Shown here: one piece after another, positions 46,531-59,726 of the stretch
Numbering within the stretch: the stretch's first letter is position 1
Layout: the number at the start of each line of letters is the position of its first letter
Assembly: GCA_036345935.2 (NCBI GenBank)
Contig: JADWOT020000007.1
Coordinates: forward strand, 10,514,779 to 10,578,778
Direction of reading: 5' to 3'
DNA: 64,000 nucleotides
Source of the DNA: Taenia hydatigena
Lineage: Eukaryota; Platyhelminthes; Cestoda; Cyclophyllidea; Taeniidae
The notes under the pieces: model-generated
Databases searched by the model: none
Seen by the model: only the letters and a program-made list of their open reading frames with translations
What the model was told of the DNA's origin: nothing
Position numbers and translations under genes: made by a program

Positions 46531-49500
46531 ATTTTTCTCGAAATTTTACCAGTGTTCCTCAGGACATCCGGCAGCTGGGCTGGATGACGTGCGAATCGGA
46601 ATATAAAATGAGACGAATACAAGGATGCATTGAAACCCAATCACTGACGAGGGGACGCAAAGCCATAAATGTAAAAGTGAGACTTAAAGATTCCGCTGAG
46701 AGAAAGGATTAAAATTCTACGCCTGCGCGCTGAGTGGATGAGAGCTAGCTCAGAAATAAAATGGTGTTTTTCTTATTTCACCAGAACTATTATTTAAACT
46801 CTATGAATCAAGGTGGTTCTCCAGTTTTAAAACGCATTAAAAGAAGATGGCTTTGATTTTGCAATAAACCCTGTGGATTTCAGACAAGATCTTTCATTTA
46901 CTGATTTTTAGCGGTCACTTCCACAGAAAACACCATTGTCTTGGTTTTCTACGAAGGATTTTATTGCATGCTTATGTCATTTTTCGTCTCAGGTATGGAT
47001 ATTTCGAAGAATATTATTAGTATGGGCTTTGTATTAGACGAGCAATAGGACGCAAGATCCATCTCGAATTCAAATGCACTGCTCGTGTGAGTGAATCTGG
47101 CCGTACCATCTCATCTGACGGACGGTGATTATGCGGCACCTCAAAAAGCAACCACTTACCACTCGCGCGTGTTTCTATAGTTTTCCAGCCTTAGTAGATT
47201 GCCATAGAAGTTTCATCACAAGTTTTGCGAGGATTTTAAGATCGCGAAACATAAAACAATCGAGAGCTAGGAGAAAATGTTAGATGAATATTTAACGCGA
47301 TGTTTCATTTAAAATTTGGATCGAGTAGTCCGCTCCAAGATAGTTCTAGCATTTGTACTCTCCAAGTCAGACACCTCACGGTACGTATTGCATACTAACT
47401 CTAGCGACGCACCCGTGTTCGGCGCACTTTTACGATAGACGGAGGAACAAAAAAGTGAGTAAACTCGTTACAACCTTTGCAAATCGGCGTCAAATTAGCA
47501 AGAATTTTGACATCTTGTCGGTAATTAAACGTCTCAGTCATCACCCGATAACAAGGACGCCCATCATGAATACAAACCATCAGGGGTTGGACGGTTCGCT
47601 AACAAAGCAAGACGAGAGATAAACTGCTTAGTTTCATGTGGGTGGCAGCATTTACGCCCTCACCTGAAGGTTAGTCGAGGCAGAAACAGGTAGTGTTGCA
47701 ATATGTTTCATACCGTATTTTTAAGCAAGCTTAATGAACGTCGGAAGAGAAGTCCGCTCAGTACTAATCTTTACACGGACCCAATCTGCGGGGGATTTCT
47801 AGCATTCGTATACGAAGCCATTTTCAAAGAGATGAATTGTCGGGTGTGCCTGCTGGAGCAAAAGCCACAGATTACCCCGAGGTCAGTTTAGACTCTCTGG
47901 ATTTGTTTCGGATCTGGGTCACCCAAAGCGTTAGATTGTATAGGCCCCACCTCACAGAAATTTCATTCCTGTCTGCAAAATACACTATTGAGAATCCCTG
48001 GGCAAGTGGTCAATGTCGTCTTGACTTTTTTGATGGCAGGTGCGATTTCGCTGATGGAACATAGTAAGAATTGTTGCTTCCAATAAAATAAATAGGATTG
48101 CTTTTATGCTCGTTAAACATTTTGGCGGTGTCATCGTAAAACCAAACCAAAGCTTCAGAAGTTTGTCTAAAGGGAACAAGCATTGTAATGCCTGTATTAT
48201 CTCATAATATCCTACAACTCCCTCATTCCACATTGTTTGGACAGACCAGAACAGATTCACTAGTATATGGAGCAGCTGGAGGGGGTGAAGGTGAAGACGA
48301 GGTGGGTAGGTGCAGGTGAAGGACAGTGAGTTGCATTTGGCATCACTTAAATCAAATGCGACCCCTACAACTTCTATGCATGCGCTCTCTACAGTTGGTT
48401 AGAACCAATAAAGGATGTTGACAGGTGTTTTAGATGGCTTGGCACTTTGCAGTGGTAAAACCAAGACCATTCAAAGGCAGTAATTTACCAACACTAGAAA
48501 TCGTTGACTTCTATCTGTTGGATGGTGTTGACTATGTTCTCATTTGTTTCATACGGTACGACAAGATAATAAAACTTTGCAAATAATGGCATTATTTTAG
48601 ACTCAGACTTAAGTCTGCGTCTTTCAGGCTGCCCGAAGCTAGTTTTAGGTGGGCGTTATGCTTCCGGGTACTTAAACTAAAGATAAGAATGTCATCGAGA
48701 TGGGTCACATTATGCGTTGGGATCAAACCTGTTTATACTAACTGCATCGGGCGTTGGAAGGTGGTCGTTAGGTCAGAGAGGTCTAAAGTGCACACCTTCC
48801 TTACTGCCTTTGATAATGACTTGATGCTGTGAATTATAAGATCAAAAAGATGCATGAAGTTGAAGTATTAGGCGAGAGGGAAGTAAAAGAGCACATTTAC
48901 AAACTAAAAGGCACAACAGCAATGACTAGAGCCCAAGTTCTATTTGGGTTTACTGGTGATGCAGCGACGAGTTATTACTTATTCGACTGACGAATATGAT
49001 TGGCAATCTTGCTAGACGAAATTGCATGAAGTGGAACTGATGCCTCCTTGGGAAAAAGTCTGTTATCCCGATCGCTCTCCGCTCTCTACACGTCAGCATG
49101 AAAAGCTGCGATTCTCGGAGAGCAGTGAGCAGATTCATAAAACATAGTCATCGATACTATGGTGATGGAACAATGATTTTCAACACTGCCATGGTTTCAG
49201 TAGGTATTAGAGCACTTGCACGCTCACAATCAAGCCATTCCCTTGACTTAGATGCTTCGGTAGAGTACACAGATGTCGGAACTCTAATTCTTTTGCCATT
49301 ATTTGTCCGATGCTGTTAGAGGAACGAATAAATGCGGATCCAAACATATATTTTAAAGCGCTTTGTAGCCTGATTTTAATCGAATCTGCAACCGGCAGTA
49401 AACAAAGCAACAATCAGAAAACGCACCTTGTGAAGCTTAGTACGTAGCCCAATTGAATGAACACAGACAGAAAACAGCATAGTACCACCCAATCTAAGTA

Positions 49501-49784
49501 GACTTTTAAGAGACTTAAATTTGGATGCCTATGATCACTGCAACAGCCCTACAGCAATTCTGTTGGAGACTGAAGTGAACTGTGAAACTCAAGAAACTAT
49601 ACATACACTTATGCAGCTCTTATGGATTGACAGAACATGGGCGCCTTGTGTGTGAAAAAGTATCGTCACGTTCAGAACACGCATGTATACACAAGTGGGA
49701 GTTGTGGGACGACGCTGGATGCATAAGAACCAGTGTTAAAGTGCTGACAGAACGTGGTGGTCGAGGGTGGTAGTGCAGGTTGCA
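46531..49784. other. Copy-2-specific segment between duplicated blocks
   Basis: It does not align by eye with 32641-36054. It has short ORFs only; the 75-codon frame at 47837-48064 and the 89-codon frame at 47353-47622 have no recognisable motif. Confidence 0.35.
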
Positions 49785-50770
49785 GCGATGATTGACGCAT
49801 GCATTAATCGAGACCGGTCTGAACATGTCTGTTAATGAGAACAGTACAGGATTCGATTCACATTGTCGCCGTACCAGCTTTCACTGACGCGCACCCGTAT
49901 TGGTAGGGTGTGACTGTTGACGTGGCTTAGGAACGATTGTCGATAAAGCCGTTGTCATCAGACCAGCATCTACTCTGGCGCCTCAATTTGCGCTTTAGTG
50001 ACAGGGCTGCAGGTTTTAAGGCATGCTAAAGATGACTAATAAAGTTGTATGGCTAGCATTGATTTATTCGAAGTTACGCCACTGTATTGGGTTTTACTGC
50101 CTGTATGCAGCGTTCATCAAATTATGCGACTACATAGCCTCCACTAATGTTCGCAACCACCGTAGTTGAAGTTAATTGTCATACACATAGCAAGAAACTC
50201 ACAATAACGACATTTTCTTAGTTATCTAGCGCAAATATTATCAATTAATTTTCAAGGAAATGACGTGTCTACACTTGAAGACTCATTTTAGGTTTGTCCG
50301 GTTATAATTATATTTGCGCATAAGGAATACCAAAAATGATTGCAGAAGCACTGAAGCAGTGCATACGGCATTGCATAGTGAGGGCCAACGAAGAAGGCAA
50401 CGGATGACTATAAACAATAGCCAATCCCACGCAGCTATGAAGAACAGCAAAGCCACAAATGAGGTAGGTGGTAGATCCCAAGTTATTATCACACGATACA
50501 AGAATGCGTGCAGCTATAGATCAATCAACAAAGAGGCTGTTCAGGCAGCAATATCCGCCAGTACTGGGTACACGACCTAGTCGCTCGATTGAGTAGCAAA
50601 CAATGTTCGGACCAATTAAATATAGCCTCAGATCTACAGATACCGAAACTCGGGTTCCTGCTTCAGTGATTATGATAATCTTTCAGACTTATCGATGTGA
50701 ATTATAAACACTCGGACCTCGACCAAGTCTAATCACTCAGGCCAATAGCGCGTCTAAGCATGAGTAAGTG
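49785..50770 (+). repeat. Diverged repeat family, copy 2, second block
   Basis: It is the counterpart of 36055-37100. An 88-codon plus ORF at 50314-50580 lies in it and is not open in the other copy. Confidence 0.7.
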
Positions 50771-51306
50771 GATAAGGATTGCCTTATTTTAAGAACAATG
50801 TTCATGATAATTATCGATCAAAGCCAAAATTAAAGCGATAGTCTTGTGGGAGGTACACTTCTGAGACTGTACACTGAACATTAATTGAAAATATAAGGTT
50901 AAAAGGGCAAGATTTGGACGTATGTACAAGACTCAGATTTCGGAGACGCATTCAATCGCTAACTTAAAACCATATGCCGATAAAATCCACTGACTTTCCT
51001 AATACAAATTCTTAAGCGTCTAATGCAAGATGTCGGGTACTAAAGAAACGAAAAAGTGTGTAAGCCCATTTTAGGTACGATTTTGCGTGAACTTCTTCAA
51101 AAGAATTTTAATGAAAAATGTGTCATTAATGAGGGGAGAGAATTCATCCCCTATCAGCGAAATGACATATTCGTAACCCGCATGATCGAAACCCTGTTAT
51201 CGTGCTCTGAGCGCTGCTGATCACTAAGGTTTGGCTGCAAATTGACAAAGCGCAAAGCAAGCAATGGAACATGCACACAAAAATGACTTAATTACCACTC
51301 GTCGAG

Positions 51307-52172
51307 ATGGGAACTCAAATCGCCTCAAGATCCAACTCTAATGTGTCTATCGCTCAGCACGACGTTTTCATATATTCGACGCTTTTGCTCAGTGTTTTGC
51401 CAAACTGACTAAAGAGGCGTTGAAATTCGAAATAGAAAGCTGGAGCAGTGACCTCCGTTGCAGCATTCATTCATGGTTACGTTAAACGCTTTGTGTTCTC
51501 TACTGACAAAAGTAAAAGTAGAGTGGCCTCTGTTCTCCAACCTGTTCCATCTTGCTGCACAACGGCTTCCCACAAAAGTTGTTCAGTGTTGTCATGGCAC
51601 TCACCCTACTCGGTCATGAGATTTTTGCATGAGTAAGGAGAGGCACATTTGGCAGCCATTCATTTTCGTGCCAAATGCTCTCCCAACTGCGTCAATCCTT
51701 TACTTGTCCATCGCCAGACAGACATGGATATAGGTAGTGAAATAAGGTGGGAGAACGAAGGTAGGTAGACAGGCAGATAACCGTGCATACGGATCCAGAT
51801 AAAAGGTACTACGGAAGCACTTAAGAACAAATTGTCTGATTTTGCAAAAAGCCCAAAAAGTCATACGCGGGTTAGTCTCTGAACTCATTGAACATATCGC
51901 ATTGGTCTATGTAATTCCATCACAGGAGTTGTGGAGTTGCTTTTTGCCACCAACCCATGCAAGTGATGATGGCGTCTACGCCATGGCTGATATATAGGAC
52001 AGCCATGGACACAATTGCAACCATGATGGGCGCCATTGGTAGCAGTTTGATTGGCAGCACTGACTCAGCTACAAAATTGATTCTATCAACTCCTATCGTA
52101 CTTCAAACCGGCCTATATTCAGCACAAAACAAAAGCAGTTATATGTTCTTGGGTAAACTCACAAAAATTTAG
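51307..52172 (+). CDS. Candidate three-exon gene, 171-aa membrane protein of unknown family
   Basis: Exons 51307-51391, 51449-51632 and 51926-52172 join in phase (516 nt, TAG end). Introns are 57 and 293 nt. Sites are CTCA/GTGTTT, acceptor GGAGCAG, donor CATGA/GTAAGG and acceptor AATTCCATCACAG. The product begins MGTQIASRSNSN, has a hydrophobic segment at about residues 20-38 (VFIYSTLLLMTSVAAFI), a Cys/Ser-rich middle (PSCCTTASHKSC), and a weakly hydrophobic Thr/Ser/Ile/Leu-rich C-terminal half (MMGAIGSSLIGST). A donor-like GTAAAC at 52153 could extend the gene into the gap that starts 84 nt after the stop. The first donor is only average. Confidence 0.35.
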
Positions 52173-52255
52173 CTCGATACAAATCCTTACGATTTATTGT
52201 GGCCAAATTAGTGAATAACGTCCCTACGAGTCCATAGCTAGAATACGTGTAGAAG

Positions 52256-52355
52256 NNNNNNNNNNNNNNNNNNNNNNNNNNNNNNNNNNNNNNNNNNNNN
52301 NNNNNNNNNNNNNNNNNNNNNNNNNNNNNNNNNNNNNNNNNNNNNNNNNNNNNNN
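52256..52355. other. Scaffold gap of exactly 100 N
   Basis: One hundred ambiguous bases, the conventional placeholder for a gap of unknown size. ORFs that cross it are meaningless, and sequence continuity between the candidate genes on either side cannot be assumed. Confidence 0.99.
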
Positions 52356-52802
52356 TTTTTGTCTGTAAATTTGGACTGTCCGCTATCTTCACGTACACAC
52401 CTATTCTGCATTTGCCATTCGAAGAGTATGCACCATTTTAGAGTACGGAAAGTTAGCGCCTCTCTCAGCTTCATACGTCTATTTTGCGATTCCTTACGTG
52501 AACACCAGGCATGGTGCATCGTTCCATACTACTGTGTGCGTGTGTATTCATGAAAATAAAATGCACAGGCTTCTATTCATCGTGAAATACTTTTGAATTG
52601 GTATCGTTAGAATACTTGGAAAACGAAAATTGCAGGTCCTGAAAAATATCCATGATCAGAGATTACATTATTTCAATCGTGAACCCTATGTAACTATCTT
52701 AATGATTGAACGCAAAATGTTCGCAGCATGCAGACCCTTGTGAGTTGTTCTATTACAGGCTAAAGATTTTCAAATTTTAAGGTTTGACGCTGCTTATAAA
52801 AT

Positions 52803-53468
52803 ATGCAAGCGTTCGGTAAGAAAGTCGAAGTAAATTGCACTATTACAGCTTATTGTGGATTTTGCGTGCCATCATTGCACTTCAGCTGCTCAAAAAGCAG
52901 AACCACCCGCACGGCTGATTACGTAAATACTGTGCCTTTGGTATCCGCCAACTATGAAGGACATCGTAGGGCTAAATTGCATGTACACGCGCACCCACGC
53001 ATTGGTTCAGAATGATTCTAAGTGCCCACCACATTGTCAATGAACCACACAGCTGACAACCAGAAAAGAAGGTTGTTGCCATAGCAGCAAGCTTCTCATT
53101 CGCGGTAGCATCAGGAGTTCTTTCATTTTTGCTTGTTTCGCCCCTTTCACCAACAAAGACAACAGCATTGGTGACAACGGCGGCAGTAGAGCAAACAGCA
53201 TTTCAGCCGGACGACCTCAAAACAGGAGTATGGAATGCTCTTGCCAAACATGCCGCAGATAAGGTCTTTGCGTCAGTAAAGGAATGTACGATCTGCAAAG
53301 TTTTCAAAAGCACCTACAGTAATGTGGCCGATTGGGTTGCGCAATGCTTTAGCAGGTAAAATACCTCCCATCTGGCTACGTATCCGAGTTCTCACCAATG
53401 CATGTACTCTACTCATAGATGCTTATTCTTGCAGCCCCACTTTTTCCACTCGCCATCCCTATTACTAG
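52803..53468 (+). CDS. Candidate three-exon gene, 112-aa signal-anchored or secreted protein
   Basis: Exons 52803-52815, 53064-53355 and 53435-53468 join in phase (339 nt, TAG end). Introns are 248 and 79 nt. The first coding exon is just 13 nt (ATG CAA GCG TTC G) before GTAAGA; the second starts after CAACCAG; the third after TTATTCTTGCAG, a very good acceptor, and its donor is AGCAG/GTAAAA. The product has a short basic start, a hydrophobic segment at residues 8-30 that would act as signal peptide or anchor, a Pro/Thr/Ala linker, then an amphipathic segment with KECTICK. Three Cys lie in the C-terminal third. An in-frame stop upstream supports the ATG. TATAAAAT lies 8-15 bases upstream, too close to serve this ATG as a normal TATA box. 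No family is recognised. Confidence 0.45.
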
Positions 53469-55675
53469 GTCATAAGCAAATGGTATCTGATCTTTTATTT
53501 AACTATTTTTGAATTGTTAGTTTATCAAACTAGTTTGTGCGAATGCACAGTCACTTTAACGACAAGCTAATGAAGCGCGTGTGCATGACAAAGCTGAACT
53601 AGGTGGAAGTCGGCAGTGATTCAAGTTTTCCTCCAACAAAACGAGGGCAAAATGTGTGCTTTCTGCCGTAGCCACATTGAAAGCAATGAAACTTATTAAG
53701 GCATTAGTTAGTCACGTCCTCCTTAGCTGCAACAAGCCCAAGTTTTGCAGACTACTAATCCCTATTTTCAGTTTGGGCTTCCAAAAACGAATACAGCGAC
53801 TCTTTTGACATGTTCTTTGACAAGAATTTAGAGCTTACTAAAATACATGTGTGAAATTAATTTGAGGCTTAATCAAAGTTTGCTCTCCGATTCCTTCAAA
53901 CTTGTTGACCGCATAAATTCAGCAACTCGTTGCACTAAGAAGTGTGCTTTTATATATGAATCAGGTAAACTTGAACGCAAACCAGTCAGTAGCATAATGC
54001 CAGTAAAGCATCTTAGTTTAGAAAAATCGAGTACAACTAAGTCAAGAAGAGTACGAATCTTACACTGTTAGAATATTGAAATCCCTTCACTTAAACCATA
54101 TCCTGTCGATGTGTAGTTAGACTCATATCATCACCTTCTTTGTTACCGTTTAGAAGCATGTGCGTGATGGAGAATAACTTAAGGTCGAACGGGTAAGATA
54201 GCCCCTACCATACATTTTGTTATAAAAATTGAAGCAGATGTTATCATCTGCTTATCTCATATTCCCTCACGCAGCGGTTTAGCGGTTCATTAGCCCCCGC
54301 ATTAATTTCCGTATTCATGCGAAGAATGTCAGTCCGAACCATCGGGTTAGAGGGGATATCAGCAAGAGTGTTTATTATGCGGCCTTTGTGGCGTCAAACG
54401 CTCAACTTGCCTTTAAATGTCACTATCAAACCATAAAATTTTTTCGTATCGGGTCATGGAAGCAGATTTAAAAGGCTTGCATCTAACACAGAGTCACGAT
54501 AGTACTTAGCTAGAGAAGAGTTGAACTTTGAATCTCATTGGCAGCTCCTTCCCTTTGTCGCGTGCCGATTTCCACTCTGCGCACCCGAAACCCAGATCTG
54601 CTAAAATATGGCTTCTTGTTTCTTAGCCGCGAGGGTTGAATGAGTGCATGATTGCCCTATAACTGGTTTGTGATGGTTGGAATTCCCCTCGGTGTTCAAG
54701 AAGACCTTCTAGTTCTACGCAGCCTTCAACATCTGCTATTAAGACTCGTTAAGAAAATGAGAGTCGAGATCTGATTATAGACAACTCGAATACGTCTCCT
54801 TACCACCACGGAAAGAAGATCAAAGATACCCCAAATACCTATACAATTCCTTTTTACCGGCTTATTTTAGACCGTAATTTATCGCTTTGCATATTTGAAG
54901 AAGTATTCTACAATTTGTACAGATTCGCTCACTCCTGCTAAATTACCTCATACTTCTCTGATAGCTTGGACTACTTTGGCAAATTATGAGTGATGAGGAG
55001 AAAGCTTTGAGAAATTTACCTGTCAGACTATGAGGCTGCAACATACCAATGCATCTGCTTACCTAGACATTTGCCAGTACTGTGCATCAAAGAGATGATA
55101 AATTGTCTCATTTCATCCACGCAATGCAGCACGCTTGCATCCAAGCTAAGTTTGCACGCACTGCTGATAAGCGAACTTCACTGTCAAGGCCATCTACCTC
55201 TTTGCTCACTCACCACTCAACAAACTCAATGATATCCTCAGGAACCACTTAAATACAGCAATGAGGGCGCTAATAAGCCAACCACCTCATACAAAATGAA
55301 ACTATTGCAAAATATGAAAGGCAGAGCAACACATCAAAAGACAAACACTTTCTAAATAAAAAGTGGTCCAACCGCCAAATCTCGCATACTTCGTCCACGC
55401 CATATCGTGCTATTGTCAATCCTGCCAACTTGTCTCGCCACTATCTACTATGAACGTTGTCAAATGTCGGCTACTTGGAAGCCCTACTCGACGGCGTTGT
55501 GCATCTGCTACCATGCTACGCCTACCTGTTTGGCGATGATTGCAAGGTGGAACAACGAACAACAGCACTGATGAATGTGCCATCATGTGCTAGTGGCAGA
55601 GACAAGATAGAACAGTGCAAATAACCGCAATTGGAGTTACACCATCTCAATGAAAGCATTCAATCTATTCCATGT
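53469..55675. other. No supported feature
   Basis: Only short ORFs (the best is 53847-54071, plus, 74 codons). No partner repeats were seen. Confidence 0.4.
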
Positions 55676-55749
55676 CGGCCGGCGTAGAGCTCGAGCCCAC
55701 ACTACCAAGATCGAGACTACTGAGCTTTACTGACTGAGCCAACCGAACT
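55676..55749 (-). pseudogene. Degenerate tRNA-like sequence
   Basis: The minus strand has an A-box-like GGCTCAGTCAGTAAAGC, then about 25 nt, then GTGGG-CTCGAGC-TCTAC, a five-pair T stem (two wobbles) around a B-box-like loop, followed by GCCGGCC. The anticodon stem does not pair and the acceptor arms match only with a bulge, so this is a relic or a tRNA-derived SINE head. Confidence 0.35.
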
Positions 55750-58700
55750 TCCAGCACTAACTTCTTCCGGTCCACTCAAAACAATTCATAATACAGCACA
55801 TTGCTTCCCACACCTGGGACCATCTGCAGCTCTGTCAATCACATTCTTCACCGCCACCGCTATTATCGCTACAGCCGCACTCCTGCCCAATCCATCTGGA
55901 CACTCCTATTTGCTATTAGGGAATAAGATATTGCACCTTCATACAATGAGCACGCAATTATATCACAGGCACTCGCGTCCCTTAATAATGGTGGATATAA
56001 GAGTTGAAAGACAGGACAACATTGCCATGTTGCATGCAATAACTCACCTACGCCTCATCATCACTAGCCCGTCCAGCGGCTATAGAGTGACATCAAGCAC
56101 CAGGCATGTTAAGCACACGCGAGGCTAGTCAAGGCCACTTACAATTCAAGCAAGTATCGCACGCCTAGACCGCCAGGCCGAACTCACGTTCCCTTTTCCT
56201 GCCCAAGTCTTCCACCCACCCACCCAAACATTTAGTTAGTCAGCCAGCCACCACTTCGCAGCGCAGAACAGCACAACGTCGTTTAATGCAAGCATTCACT
56301 CTTCGTCATCCATCTCTACTCTCGCTGAACCACTCCTCCACATTCCTTTTTCCGCCGACATCATCACTTCTCACACCAAACACACGCTGCCCCTTAATGA
56401 ATCCTTTGGCTTGCCTGCATTTGCACAACCATCGATCTTCTCCACCCATCCACTCACTATTTTTCGACGAGTAGTCCGTTTATTAGTTGACCCACCCGTT
56501 CATCTCCTTTTGTTGCTGCCCACCTACCGATTCATCTGTGTTTCTTCGCCGTCACCGCAACCGGTAGCCAACAATCACCATCATAAAATGAAATCACGCA
56601 CGCGCGTAATGCTAGTGGGCCAGTAGACCTGCGAGGGTAGCTGCAGTGTATCAATAAGTGGCGGCTACCCATGCCAGAAGGGGGTTTGAATCCACGTTTG
56701 TTTGTGTTACTTTGCGATTTGTACTTATCTGCATTCATTGTTCGGCTTCTTTTCTGCCGTATTAATCAAAATTCGTAAATTGTTTTTGCCTTTATGTATT
56801 ATAGGGTGCGATAACGTTGGCTTTAAATTAATTGGTTGTTTGCTATGCTGTTACATTAGGTTGGGTATTATCTTTGGCCCAGAACTAACCTAAAATTTGC
56901 AGACAGAGAAACTTTACGTTTTTTTTTATTTATTGCATTATTACCACCCACTTGAACTTTTTTCCAAGACTTGCGCTCAATCGCTGACAATAAAACCAAA
57001 CTGTCTCCTTGCCAAAGGTAGAGTAAACCGATCCAGTGAATAGTGATAGTGATTTCAAGTGTCCCCACAACTATAGTAGAACAAAGCGTGAACTGACATT
57101 CCTCATTGCATCGCATAATTTCATGCTCATAATGATCCTGTGAATAACTAAATCAACTAAATGCCTTTGGCATCACGACGACTTGCCTGGGTATCCAAAC
57201 GCGCTCTCTTGTTGTCCGTATCATCCTCTTAACCGCCTAAGCCAAAATGTCAGTAAGGAATCACGCCTGCACCGGTGGCGCATGCTACCTAAGGACAACG
57301 TAATAGTAATAGCTGATGTGCGTCACTCGTCCTCAGAAGCAAGGTGGGTTGGTAGATGACACCAGATTAGTCTCTATTCAAGAGTACAAGTGTTGCTAGC
57401 TGTTATCACTTGTGAATAGCCTCGGAAATTGTCAGAAGTTATAACCCGCGGCGATTCGTTCTGCGGTTCCTGGAGGGCTTAGCATTTCGGGTACCGTTCA
57501 TTGAGCTGTATTAGTATTATTTTGTGGATTAAGTGGTATCGCCCATGTTGCAATCAGGTTAGATGCCACTAATGTTGATTCGCGTGCATTATTGGGTCAT
57601 GTCATTTGGCTCTGTGGACGAAAAAACTGGTGAGCCCGATGTTGTGCAAGAGATTGTTGACTGCTGAATTTGATCTATTTCGGAAAAAAATAAGATACTT
57701 CAATTTTTTTTTGATTCTGTGATAGCTGTATTTGACTGCAATTTTCTGGTTTTAAGGACTCTGAGATAGTGAAATTGTTAAGCCTCCACGCGGTGGCTAG
57801 AAAATGGGTCGGGTAGCTATTTGTTCTCCGATGCACACGAGGCGATGGTAATAAGCGCATTGTCGAGTTGTGGAAAGTGGCTGGGGTCGCCATGTGCACA
57901 CGCTGCCAAATGAATGCATTAATTGCTTTCAGACAGGTAGCAAATTCGGTGGTTGATTGCCCGGCAGAAAATGTGATTGCGCGATTATTTTTAACTGTCT
58001 AGCCATTATGAATAATGTGGTGTTAGAGCTGCAGATACCTTATCGGTACTGTCATGTTTGTTGTGTGGACATAAAGTTGTGGGTGGGACTAATTGAGGTG
58101 GAGCATATAGAACCCACCTATCCTTCTAGCCATGATCTTTGAGTGCGCGTGTTGTATTGCCTCAACTAGGCGTTTTATGTAAAAGAGAAGACGAGATCTA
58201 ACCTGCTAGCGCATGTACCCAGTTCGGTGGTTTTTTTGCAATTCATCATTCCGTCTTTCATACGCTTACTTTACTAGACTTTTTCAGCCTTTCCGGTGGT
58301 AATAGGACAGCAGTGCTTTACTCCATGTTGTGACCATTACAATTTGCCGAGCAACCACGTGGTCAACACCAATGCCATGCGAAAATGTAAATAGATGACA
58401 AAATTAAGACAGCCAGTAAAGTTGCTTATCTTCCTTCTAGCCACATTTATATTGTTTACGAAACATTTGCAAATGGATTCGATTGGATAATATAAATGTG
58501 AAAATTGAAATAATCAGCGCATTATGGAGTAGCACTTCGTGGTTTATATGTGCATGGATAGGTCCGGTCTCCATTATCATCGCAGCCTCAACCATTGTAC
58601 AAACCTAAAAAACATCCTTTCTATTAACCACCACGTAGAGATCCTATGCTTATAGTCTTTGAAGGAACTGCAGTGTCATTTCCACAAATAATGACAGGGA

Positions 58701-59296
58701 TGCTAAGAGGTGTTAATTTTGCCTTGACGAAACGGGTGCTGAATGATGTCAATTATCAATGCGCATTTGCCAACCAAGTGTCTCTTTATTTACCTATTTT
58801 CCATCTTAAGTGAAAGCGAGAACAGTCTTGTAATTAGTAATAAGTGAGAAAGGTATACATCGGCTGAGGATGCATGACTTGCCGCATATTATCTACGTCA
58901 ATCATACAAATCCTGTGGTACCAAATGTAGAAGCGACGATGAAGCAAAAACTATGGAGATGGTCGTTGTCAATGCTAGTTCCCTTATTGCCATTCGACTG
59001 CCAAAATTCTTGAGGTTCTCTTAAAACCTTCCCTGTGGGACGTGATCACCTAAGTTATACATAATCCTGTCTGCTCATTCCGTGTCACTAAGTCTTCTTT
59101 CATTTCCGATGGGCTCCACGTCTCCAGGTAAAGTTAAATGACAATAAACCAAGATATAAAAACCAATTCCATGTGATTAGGCCAGGGCTACATTGTCCGA
59201 AATATTCTTAGCGTGATTTCCATCAGGTAACTTAGAATGGGTTTATACTCAGGCATGTATGTACTCACATTATTACATAGCATCAGAATCGTCTTT
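55750..59296. other. No supported feature
   Basis: It contains C-rich stretches near 56200-56530 and a possible B-box GGGTTTGAATCC near 56685, without a convincing cloverleaf. ORFs are short. Confidence 0.4.
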
Positions 59297-59726
59297 TTAG
59301 AGGTTTCTAATCTGCGAATCATTTTCAGTCATCTGTCTTGGGGCAACTAATCTGTCTGCTGCCTTGTCTGATCAGTACCTCATGGAGTCACGCACTCACA
59401 GCAACAATTCCCACCACAGTAACCAAATGCGTATTGGTTTTCTGTCCAGTTTTTCAGGCCTTGGAACTCTTCAACAAGGCAAATACAGCAAAGGTACAGC
59501 ATTGTTTAGCTCTAGATTTCCAGATCGAGTGATTTCATTTAGGCTAGTGGCTTTGCGGTTAAGACCGATGGCAAGAATCATCCTGAATTTGGCTTATTCC
59601 CTTCCGCCTAATCTATGGCATATTAAACTCAACAATTCTATTATTTTGCCTGCATCAAATCATTGTCACTACGTGACTACAACTCCCGGTTCTCGATGTC
59701 ATATGAGGACAGCTATGCTTACTTAA
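59297..59726 (+). CDS. Unrecognised ORF, possible terminal exon
   Basis: The frame is open for about 142 codons after an upstream TAG. A good acceptor (CATTTTCAG at 59330) lies inside it, so translation of about 131 codons from there, or 114 codons from an ATG near 59382, is possible. The product has a His/Asn/Ser-rich start, a Gly/Ser/Phe segment and an Arg/Leu-rich middle. A frame of this length is not significant by itself in this window. Confidence 0.2.

Noticed and set aside
44870..50770. Idea that the large repeated unit is an LTR or Maverick-type transposon
   Set aside because: I see no long terminal repeats, terminal inverted repeats, polymerase, integrase or capsid-like frame in either copy.
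56633..56696. Possible tRNA-like sequence with GGTTTGAATCC
   Set aside because: A weak A box exists, but no acceptor or anticodon stem can be drawn.
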